A DNA stretch of 64,000 nucleotides from Doryteuthis pealeii. Lineage: Eukaryota; Mollusca; Cephalopoda; Myopsida; Loliginidae. Below, piece by piece: positions 55,967 through 64,000 of this stretch (position 1 is its first letter; each line of letters starts with the position of its first letter). A program made the position numbers and the translations under genes. The stretch is from contig CM042179.1 of assembly GCA_023376005.1 (NCBI GenBank), positions 14,410,252-14,474,251 of the forward strand, given 5' to 3'. The notes under the pieces are model-generated. The model made no database searches, was not told the DNA's origin, and worked only from the letters and a program-made list of their open reading frames with translations.

Positions 55967-56960
55967 GAACACATGGCGCAACGGTTAAATGTGTTGATTG
56001 GTTTGGTTTGTTTTGTTTTACGGCATATCAACCTCAGTAGGTCATTTAATGCCGATAAAGTTTTAAAATAAATCAATTCTTAATGGATAATACAATTTTT
56101 TTATAAATACATTTTTCTATTTAACCCATAGATAGGACCCTAACAGGTATCACCACTCCGGGTCAGAGTGGACCAGGGAGCAATGGTGATGAATGGGGTG
56201 CTCCACATTCCCCAAACCTCCAGAACTGGAACCTCACCATCAGATAGAGTTTAACGTCATTCCCAGGACATGTAGACCCACAGCCACCGCCTTCTAGCAC
56301 CCATATGATAAAAAGGGGTTGGGGCTTGCCATAAGGGCAATAGGGTTGGGGAAATCATATAGGTGCTAGGGCTTGACGTGACCAGCCGATTGATCGGAGG
56401 GGGCCTCTCCGACCGCCCGTCTAGCCCAAGATAGGGCCAAAGTGGAGTATTGCATGTCATGAACTGCTCATCCACCTGGGTTCTATCCTTAAGCATCACG
56501 GGTCACCACCCACGGCCAACAGTGGCCCCATTGGGGGAGTCTTACTCCTCTGCAGAGGTGCAGTCGGTGCATTCTAATGCCCTAGCCGACAGGGTGGTAA
56601 ATGTGTTGAGTTAATACAGTTCTAAGTAACAATCATCTGTAAGTTGTAGGTTCAATCCCGGTCAAGGGTGATAACATAAAATACTTATCATAGCTTAACA
56701 CTTGTATCCGGCCATGGTTAACGGAACGAGTACAGTCTGCCCCGAATATTGAATAAAGGGTTCGGTTCTATGTTCCGATTACAACACGGAGGCTACCGAT
56801 TACAACAAGAAGGTTCCCGAGTTGAAAGAAAACTCGAAAAAAAAAACCCTGAAGAAGGCTAGAGGGCACATTGGTCGAAAGGTTTTGTATATAAAAATGA
56901 AGTCAACAGTCCGAAAAATCCAAATAATACAAATTATCAAGCCTCATCTGAAAAATTCAC
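55967..56960 (+). repeat. SINE C, copy C4, split by element D
   Basis: The head starts ACATGGCGCAACGGTTAAATG at 55970-55990 and resumes at 56598 with TAAATGTGTTGAGTTAATAC, followed by AGGTTCAATCCCGGTCAAGG (B-box), TGGTTAACGGAACGAG, GAAGGTTCCCGAGTTG units and CTGAAGAAGGCTAGAGGGC ... GGTCGAAAGGTTTTGTATAT. Element D (55998-56597) sits inside the head, so C4 is older than D. The frame 56822-57100 reads the tail. Confidence 0.75.
55998..56597 (-). mobile_element. Element D, complete copy with 12-bp target-site duplication
   Basis: 600 bases bounded by TAAATGTGTTGA at 55986-55997 and again at 56598-56609. The minus strand runs 5' from ACCCTGTCGGCTAGGGCATT to a 3' tail of AAACAAACC-type units at 55998-56025. 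A 12-base duplication and a simple 3' tail fit LINE-driven retroposition. It includes a CCACTCCGGGTCAGAGTGGA segment not seen in the other D copies, which also resembles 25955-25980. No coding domain. The minus frame at 56257-56499 is not convincing. Confidence 0.78.
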
Positions 56961-57061
56961 TCAAACGCTTACCTAACGAACCTTTGCAGACAAGACAACT
57001 GAAATCCATAGACCATAGACATATCGTACAAACTTTCTTATACATATTTACCACCACCACC

Positions 57062-57500
57062 ACCCCGCCGCATGAGGAGGATGTGACACAAGGTCAATAA
57101 TTTCTTAAGCGGAGTTTAACAGGTTTGAATTTAGAGTGTTCCATTTTCTAGACTGATGTCGTACCAAATTTAAAGAGTCCAGGCGCAACACCATAAAGCC
57201 AAGAGGTCCAGAAGAAAACAGCGGCAACAGAGCACATCTTCAGGGGACAGCCTTCACATGCGACATCTGTGGTCGAGAATGTTTTTCGAACATTGGACTT
57301 CACAATCACAGGGGGCGCTGTAACTTCAGGGAAACAAAAACTACATCATAGTCTTCCGAGACTGAAATGCCAATGAATCAATGAATGTCATACCAAGTTT
57401 AAAGTCCATTCTGCATTACTATTTACCCATAGCTGGAGGGAGAATAGTTAGATCCATACCTGTCTCAAGGGTATTAGCGCTATGAGAAATGCCAAGTCTC
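57062..57500 (-). repeat. SINE-like repeat B, copy B6, split by a LINE tail
   Basis: The 3' part (57062-57182) has GGATGTGACACAAGGTC and CTTAAGCGGAGTTTAACAG. The 5' part (57384-57500) has TACCCATAGCTGGAGGGAGA and GGTATTAGCGCTATGAGAAATG. The two halves are separated by the LINE fragment below and share an imperfect duplication of about 20 bases at the junctions. Confidence 0.7.
57183..57383 (+). pseudogene. LINE 3' end with intact C2H2-like finger (best copy)
   Basis: The plus frame from about 57238 reads HLQGTAFTCDICGRECFSNI, then GLHNHRGRCNFRE and a stop at about 57348. C-x2-C with a following H-N-H-x4-C gives a finger-like end typical of some LINE ORF2 C-termini. After the stop comes a short 3' UTR ending in ATGAATCAATGAATG-type repeats. 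Bounded by GTCGTACCAAATTTAAAGAG and GTCATACCAAGTTTAAAG, an imperfect target-site duplication inside repeat B6. It is truncated to 200 bases, so not functional. Confidence 0.65.
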
Positions 57501-57709
57501 TTATAAGCAATTTTGTGCCAGTGTTGCAGCCAATTACTATTAATTAAAACAAAGTGAGCTCACAGATCTACAATCAAGCTGTTGCGTTGAAATATATCAC
57601 AACAACGCAGACAATCTCAGTAGATAATTTATCTTTTTAATTATAGGTACTGCACCCGCCAAACCTAATACTGTTCTCACTAACCCATGCACACGTGTGT
57701 GAGGTTTAT
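57501..57709. other. No recognisable gene
   Basis: Short spacer before a CA repeat. Confidence 0.4.
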
Positions 57710-57778
57710 ACACACACACACACACACACACACATACACACACAGACACACACATACACACGCGCGCGTACACATACA
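57710..57778. repeat. (CA)n microsatellite
   Basis: CA units with ACATACAC and CGCGCG interruptions. Confidence 0.95.
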
Positions 57779-58005
57779 GGGAGAGTGTGGATAGGTCACT
57801 TTACAATAGTCAACGAATAATCACTGTTCTTGAGATCGGCATCTCCTGGTAATTTCCATATTTCATTGTAGTGGCCAGACAGGTCAAGATGACCGACAGT
57901 GGGAAAGAACACAGGAAGTCTAGATTTTCCCGGTTTTCCCGGTGGGTTACTGGCTGGGTGAAGGGTGATCAATCGGTGAAGGATGTTCACTTTGCCATGG
58001 TGGTT
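57779..58005. other. G+C-richer unique segment, function unknown
   Basis: One of few non-repetitive, less AT-rich patches in the window. Open frames overlap on both strands (57871-58062 plus, 57796-57990 minus), neither with a recognisable domain. The plus frame has ATTTCATTGTAG just upstream, which could be an acceptor by chance. I do not call a gene. Confidence 0.35.
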
Positions 58006-58262
58006 ACAATAACCATTATCCTTACACCACCAACAACAAATGTATACTCAACTAAGATATAAATTTCTCACCACATAATTTGATATAAAAAACAATAACC
58101 ATTATCCTTACACCACCAACAACAAATGTATACTCAACTAAGATATAAATTTCTCACCACATAATTTGATATAAAAACAATAACCATTATCCTTACACCA
58201 CCAACAACAAATGTATACTCAACTAAGATATAAATTTCTCACCACATAATTTGATATAAAAA
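58006..58262 (+). repeat. Three tandem copies of an 85-86 bp unit
   Basis: ACAATAACCATTATCCTTAC starts at 58006, 58092 and 58177. Each copy continues CACCACCAACAACAAATG ... CACATAATTTGATATAAAA with no substitutions that I can see apart from one A-run length. Such identity implies a recent duplication or a consensus artefact. Confidence 0.92.
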
Positions 58263-58743
58263 CCTGAATCAAATTGGGAGGATCTTAACAACTCCAGTCT
58301 AATACTCTTTAAATAAATTTAAAAAATTAAAAAATCAACAGGTGTTCAATTTTTTTTTCGTTTTTTTTTTAAATGATTAAGTGTATATGTGTGTTTGTGT
58401 GCTTATATATGTTTTTTTATGGGTGTGTTTGTTTAACGATCCTGTAGTTATTTACTTAGTCTGGTAGAAAAGCTTCAGGTTGCTTACAGTACTTACTGTT
58501 AATAAGTAAAAATGACGAACAGGTCTATCGGGATAACAGGAATCTTTTCTTTGATGTAATTATTTGTTTCGACAGATATCCTCATTTCCTTGTTTTTTTT
58601 TGTTTTTTTGTTTTGTTGTTGTTTTTTTTTTTTTTTTTTTGCTTTTTTTTGTGGGGAGGTACTGGTGTGAAATTTTATTTTGAGAGATGTTTGTAACATG
58701 TGAAACACTAAGTAATATAAAAAATGTTTCTTATTTAATTTCA
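58263..58743. other. No recognisable gene; T-rich
   Basis: Contains poly-T at 58622-58640 and TG-rich patches. The minus frame 58499-58867 includes a lysine-rich translation of the T run. Confidence 0.45.
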
Positions 58744-58875
58744 GATTTCCCGAATCGCCGCAGCGATTCGCCGCAATTATATTCGTGACACTAGTTGCAA
58801 CATCAGCTATTGGTGGGTCCGAGAACTTATAGACATAGGAAAGCAATTCCTTTTCGATTTTCTGCATTTTCGTTT

Positions 58876-58896
58876 TTCTTCTTCTTCTTCTTCTTC

Positions 58897-58949
<53 letters not shown>
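58876..58949. repeat. (TTC)n then (TTA)n at the LINE 3' end
   Basis: On the LINE's own (minus) strand this is a 3' (TAA)n tail, then (GAA)n. Similar (ATA)n/(TTA)n runs lie beside the two other copies of this LINE tail. Confidence 0.93.
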
Positions 58950-60129
58950 TACTCCTTTTGAGTTTTCACATCAGTGTTAGCTGATGGTCTTTCACTGGAG
59001 TCTGAGTAACAGCAAGTCTCCTTAGGTCTCCAGGACTCTTCTGACTATTCTGGCAGATTACAGCAGTGCAGTGTTCCGGATGGTATCAATTCTTCCTCTG
59101 ATTTCCAGACTTTTCCAATCCTTTTGGGACCGTTCCAAGTGCACCAACTACAATTGGTATCACTTTCACTTTCATATTCCATAACTTTTTCAGTTATCTG
59201 ACAAGGTCCAAGTATTTGTCCATTTTTTCATTTACTTTTAGCTTCACCCTGTGATCTGCTGGAACTACAAAATCCACCAGTTGACAAGTTCTTTCTTTTT
59301 TGTTTAATCAACACTAGGTCTGGTCTTCTTGCTGGGATATGGTGATCCGTTTTTATTTCAAAGTCACAGAGACATTTATGCGTTTCGTTCTCAAGAACAG
59401 ATTCTGGTTTATGTATATGCCATTTTGTTGTATGGTCAAAATTTAATTTTTTGCATAATTCCCAGTGGATCACCTTCCTAACCCAGTCGTGTCTAGGTTT
59501 TTTACTCCCTTTGTGCTAGTTTGCTACATTTGCATAGTACATGGTTTACAGTCTCATCTCTATTACCGCATAATCTACATTTACTATTTTGTTGGGTCTT
59601 ATCAATTTTCGCTTTGATATAGTTTGTCCTTATGGCATTATTCTGTGCAGCAATTATTAGTGATTCAGTTTCTCTTTTAAGGTTTCCCTTTCTTAACCAC
59701 GTCTAGGTTTTTTCGTGAGAAACCTCTCCAATTTGTCGTTTGAAGTGTCCATATAATTGTTTTTCTTCCATTTTTGTTTTCTAGTCTTTATTGTTTTTCT
59801 GTTTGTCCATATGTCACATCTACTATTGTTGGCCGCCATAAGTAATCTATCTTTACTCTTTTTTGTGTAGTCTTCGAGTTGTTCGATTGTGGTTTCTACG
59901 CAGTCCTCTATATTGGCAAGACCTCTTCCCCCTTCTTTTCTTGACACATATAATCTATCTCTATCGTCTCTAGGTTGGAGAGCCTTGTGCATGGTCATTA
60001 ATTTTCTCGTCCTTTGGTCAATCTGTCTGAGTTCTTCTTTTGTCCATTTTAAGAATGGTCCTGAGTATCTTATAATGGGGACAGCTCAGGTATTGATTCC
60101 TTTGATCAGATTTCTGCTGTTAAGTTTGG

Positions 60130-60191
<62 letters not shown>

Positions 60192-60752
60192 GCTGCTGCT
60201 GCTGTTGTTGTTTTTGGTTTTCTTCCAATTCCTCACCGGGACCTAGGGTGATAGTTTTAATAGTTATTAAAGGTATTTTATGTATTTATGGTGTTTTTCA
60301 TGCTTTTTCTTCTTTTTTGTCATTTTTTTTCTTTTTTTCCTACTTTTTTTGGGTGTTACTTTTCCACTTACATTGATGGTACTCTCTTAAGGAAGTGAGA
60401 AGTTCTACAAAATGCAATTTTTAATTTCTATAACTTTACTTTTCATTTTAAATTCTGTTCTCAATGCGGCTCTTATTCTTGTATAGAATTATTTTCATAT
60501 TTTTTCCTTATTCATACTATGATTGATACCATTCGCTTCATTAATTCCTAAATATTTAGAGGCTTTATTGTGTTTTAATTGTAATGTCCATATTTGTATC
60601 TAGAATTATGTTTTTAGACTATACAAGCCTGTCTTTCCTAAATGTGACTTTCTTACATTTTTCCATACCGAATTGCATCCCTAATTAGTAGACCTTCTAA
60701 ATCGGTATCATTTTGCATATAATTTCAGATCGTCTATATAAAAAAGTGATCT
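58950..60752 (-). pseudogene. Non-LTR retrotransposon fragment: RT, zinc knuckle, endonuclease-like tail
   Basis: Read 5' to 3' on the minus strand. LFYIDDLKLYAK at about 60720-60745 is the YxDD catalytic motif of the reverse transcriptase. ASKYLGINEANGINH follows near 60530-60565, then an inserted tract of about 300 bases with (ATT)n. RKLMTMHKALQPRDDRDRLY is at about 59955-60020. KCRLCGNRDETVNHVLCKC is a CCHC knuckle near 59520-59580. RPDLVLIKQKRK at about 59288-59325 and LVDFVVPADHRVK at about 59245-59285 look like the PD...D/E core of a restriction-like endonuclease. VPKGLEK and a short tail end near 58960. Stops and frameshifts interrupt it at many places, and the 5' part is missing. The RT-knuckle-endonuclease order fits R2/R4-type LINEs. 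The clade is inference. Confidence 0.75.
60126..60192. repeat. (ATT)n microsatellite inside the LINE remnant
   Basis: About 21 ATT units followed by GCT and GTT units. The LINE coding blocks continue on both sides, so the repeat expanded or inserted within the element. Confidence 0.95.
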
Positions 60753-61577
60753 GGGAGAGGGGGCAAGTGCTCAGCCCGGCGTCCCGTCAAGTGGCCAAGA
60801 AAACTGATACAGATTTTTCAAGACTTCACACACCTAATTTCAAATTCTACGCATAGTTCAGGAGTATAGAGGGAAAAGTTAGGCAATATATTTTCTATGC
60901 TATAGCAATGCAAAGGCTTTTGAGTTAGAGCGATTTTGCGCCCCCTCCTGAAGCTGCTCTCTAGGGGAGCTGCCTTTTCTTGACCTCCTTTGTTCCACCA
61001 TTGATTGACGGTAAATTACAGTGAGGATATGCAGCTTCCATTGCCAGACAGAGCATTCAAGATCCTGTTGATCTTGAATCAGAAGTTATCAAGTTACAAT
61101 GTTTCAATTCCTATTGATGTTGTAGAATTCTACGTGTTTTGGCGAACAAGATTAGGAAAATCATTGTGAAAGGTTGTTTGCCTAACGGACAATATTCAAG
61201 AAATCATGTTGACCTTTGCCCTTAATGTCTTTAAAGCAAAACAGATGTATGCGTGCACAAGTCCGTCTCTCTTCGTGTATCTATGTCCGGTAAGTCTTCC
61301 CTTGGTGGTCAAGCTTCATTAAATGCAACTACAGTAGGACAAAACGTTAAAAGAACAAATCTGTGCAAGTGATTTAAGATAAGTTAAAGTGCCACTCCAG
61401 ATATCACGACAATGTCAACTATTGTATTATATAGACACTAAAGTGCAATGCAAAAACATTTTCATTCTATGTACTAGATTAGATTTAGGTCGAATAAAAG
61501 GGTTTTTATTATTTTATTTGAGAGTTTGTCACGCTATATTGAACATTATTTGTACTAAAAATATAGTTTTGATTTTT
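60753..61577. other. No recognisable gene
   Basis: Mixed composition, with a small hairpin CAAGATCCTG/..GATCTTGA at about 61052-61075. Frame 61389-61598 has no domain. It may hold an unrecognised transposon. Confidence 0.4.
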
Positions 61578-62502
61578 CAAGTTATTGATGATTTCTGATT
61601 TTTTTTTCCTAGCAAGATCAATATTCAGATGTGGCACTGCATCTCTGACAAAAAATTTTTCTATTATTATTATTTCAAATATGTTGAACATTATTTGTAC
61701 CAAATAGATAGTTTGATTTTTGTTCAGAACCGAAGCTATAACATCATTTAAAACTTTGCAAATCAGAAATCATTAATAACTTAAAATTGGTTAACTTTAA
61801 GACTTTTCAATAGCCTTCTTGGATTCCTTGGGCAAAAATGCTTTTATAAACCAATTTTTAGCAGTAGGGAAGTTCTAGAACTCATTTTATAGATTTTTAA
61901 AAAGTCGCAAATTTTCGCGATCACCACCCAAATTTGGAGAGCCAAAAATCGAATAACTCCCAATTTTCAAAATTGGTTGCTCGGATTTTGTGAATTGTCT
62001 AACTTTCACATAGTCCCTACCTGGACAAAATTTCAGAAAAATTGAAGTGCAAAATTTTAACAAATCTTTGCAAAATTTTGTAGTTTCGGTTCTGAGCAAA
62101 AATCAAACTATCTATTTGGTACAAATAATGTTCAACATATTTGAAATAATGATAATAGAAACATTTTTTGTCATAGATGCAGTGCCACATCTGAATACTG
62201 ATCTTGCTAGGAAAGAAATCAGAAATCATCAATAACTTGAAATTGGTTGGTTTGAAGACCTTTTAGATAGCATTTTTGGATTCCATCGGCAAAAAATGCT
62301 TTTATAAACCAATTTTTAGGAGTAGGAAGGCTCTAGAACTCATTTTATAGACGAAAATAGGTAACAAAAAGCGGCCATTTTTCGTGACCCTATATTCAAA
62401 TGGTGTGCTAAAATCTACATAACTCTGCCAAATTTTGGAACTGGAAGCAAACGTTTTGGGTAATGTGTAACCACACTTGGACAAAATTTCAGAAAAATTG
62501 AG
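61578..62502. repeat. Unclassified repeat E with inverted and direct duplications
   Basis: 61578-61727 is inverted at 62092-62239 (about 148 bases, including CAGATGTGGCACTGCATCT / AGATGCAGTGCCACATCTG). Separately, 61761-61892 is directly repeated at 62216-62350 (AAATGCTTTTATAAACCAAT, CTAGAACTCATTTTATAG). Both direct copies are followed by TGGACAAAATTTCAGAAAAA (about 62020 and 62480). The unit spacing is about 455 bases. The short frames (61509-61703, 61887-62235) lie across these repeats. I do not recognise the family. Confidence 0.75.
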
Positions 62503-62904
62503 GGAAGTGGGTTACATGGCCTGAATGAATTGACATAGAATTACCCAATAGCATAAATCATATAAACTATACCATTAATACAATAACAGTAATGAAAAAC
62601 GTTTAATAATATTAATACTGAGGAGAAAAACATCCTTGTAATAAAAACAACGATTCAACAAGAATAACAAAAGATAAGAAAACAACAACAAAAATGTAGA
62701 AAATGAATTTAAATGACACTAAATTAAGAAACACGAAAAGGAAGTGAACATATAAAGAAAATAGTGTTGAGCAATTGAATATATGACGGAAGATACATAT
62801 TGAATAGAAAAAACAACAGGAATCAGAAAATATAAATTTTAGAAAAAGAAGAACATTAGTGGTAACAGAGGTAGGATGAATGTTGGCAAGTGGTGAGAAA
62901 ACTA
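62503..62904. other. A-rich spacer, no gene
   Basis: AAC/AAG-rich sequence without a recognised family. Confidence 0.45.
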
Positions 62905-63247
<343 letters not shown>

Positions 63248-64000
63248 GAATTAATAGTACATAGAAAAATATGAAAAAGGAAAACAAATGGAAAATGGAA
63301 TAACTACAGATAGAAATATAATAAAAAATCGTAAGAATTTAGTCAAGATTCAGAAGTCAACGGAAAGACAACAACAACAATAACAACAACAAATAACAAA
63401 AACAAAAGAAAAATAATAGAAAAAAGGAATAAACAGTGAGGAAAGGGGCGTAAAGAAAATAGAGATGTTGAGTGTAATAGTTGATTGCAAAGATAAGTTA
63501 TATATTGTGTAGAGAAAAGCCAGGAGGAACTAACAACAACAACAACAACAAAAAGAAAGAAAGAAAAGGGGAATCAAATCAAAGATAACACCCAAAAGGA
63601 AAAAGTATTTAATTAAGCCGAAAAAATAGAACGTTGCCCGCCATTTTGTGATTTTCTTTTCCCTCTGGTTGTCGGCATCAAAATAGCAATTTACAGAGTG
63701 AAAATTGTTAGAGAAAGAGCTAGCCAAAAAAAATGAGTGGAAAAAAAGAGCAGAGGGGGCTATTATGGAAAAAGAAAGGGCGTATGAAAACAAGAAAGAA
63801 AGAGACGTCAAAATGATGGCAAAAAAAAGAGAATATAACAAAAATGAAAGAAGCGAAATTGGGATAAGGCAAGTGTTTACGTACCGACAAGGTTATTCTC
63901 ATGTTAGTTCACGTTCTTACAATCACGACTATAGTATTTTTCTAGTGTTTATGCTTATATATTAACTGTTGATACGTGTATGTGAGTTTATGGGTCTGGA
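63248..64000. other. A-rich sequence to the window end, no gene called
   Basis: Contains (AAC)n at about 63530-63550 and a run of AAAGAAAGA-type purines. The plus frame 63705-63965 is lysine/glutamate-rich at first, then mixed (YRQGYSHVSSRSYNHDY). It has no domain and runs close to the window edge, so a partial exon cannot be excluded. Confidence 0.4.

Noticed and set aside
57796..58062. Possible exon in the G+C-richer segment
   Set aside because: Open on both strands with no domain or firm splice sites, and one frame runs into the 86-bp tandem repeat. Listed only as an unassigned segment.

Overview
This 64 kb window looks like intergenic, repeat-dense DNA from a large, AT-rich animal genome. 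A mollusc, probably a cephalopod, is my best guess. The reasons are several families of tRNA-derived SINEs, long (CA)n/(TC)n/(TA)n microsatellites, decayed mariner transposons and LINE 3' fragments. The species is inference. I find no intact host protein-coding gene and no genuine tRNA or rRNA gene. Almost every open reading frame is low-complexity translation, a shadow, or a broken transposon.

The dominant structure is a giant inverted repeat. Bases 453-29501 return in reverse complement as 29575-48665 around a 73-base single-copy loop. A second turn-around lies at about 409-452, where bases 1-408 repeat 48254-48660 directly. The same locus is therefore read three times. The arms differ mainly by small indels and homopolymer lengths, and the left arm is about 10 kb longer because its satellite is expanded. 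This pattern fits unsplit or fold-back long reads, or a mis-joined assembly, better than an old biological palindrome. The window cannot prove which.

One traverse of the locus, described on the left arm, runs as follows. Element D and SINE-like repeats occupy 0.4-2.8 kb. A Penelope-like or retrozyme-like repeat at 3.1-3.7 kb carries a hammerhead ribozyme motif. Microsatellites follow. A 156-bp satellite fills 5.2-12.7 and 14.0-17.9 kb and is split by a 100-N gap and a duplicated 1.2 kb flank. Then come a headless SINE with a hairpin and a LINE zinc-finger tail (18-19.4 kb), two palindromic hairpin elements (20.1-20.9 kb), more SINEs (21-23 kb), a featureless AT-rich stretch (23-25.6 kb), a LINE 3' end (25.7 kb), an internally deleted mariner (27.1-27.7 kb), a SINE-like repeat (28.5 kb) and the N-terminal part of a second mariner transposase (28.9-29.4 kb) beside the palindrome centre.

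The right-hand 15.3 kb (48.7-64 kb) is outside the palindrome. It holds further SINEs, some nested with visible target-site duplications, a 330-bp MITE with near-perfect terminal repeats, a mutated mariner-family transposase at 54.4-55.4 kb, a 1.8 kb minus-strand LINE fragment (RT, zinc knuckle, endonuclease-like tail) at 59-60.75 kb, an unclassified inverted/direct repeat at 61.6-62.5 kb, and long (TA)n/(TG)n runs.

The most notable biology is the hammerhead motif and the satellite, whose monomer closely resembles a SINE found elsewhere in the window and whose array sits between what look like the head and tail of one such SINE. The most important caution is that the palindrome, the N gap and the inflated homopolymers all look like assembly problems, so left/right copies must not be counted as independent loci.
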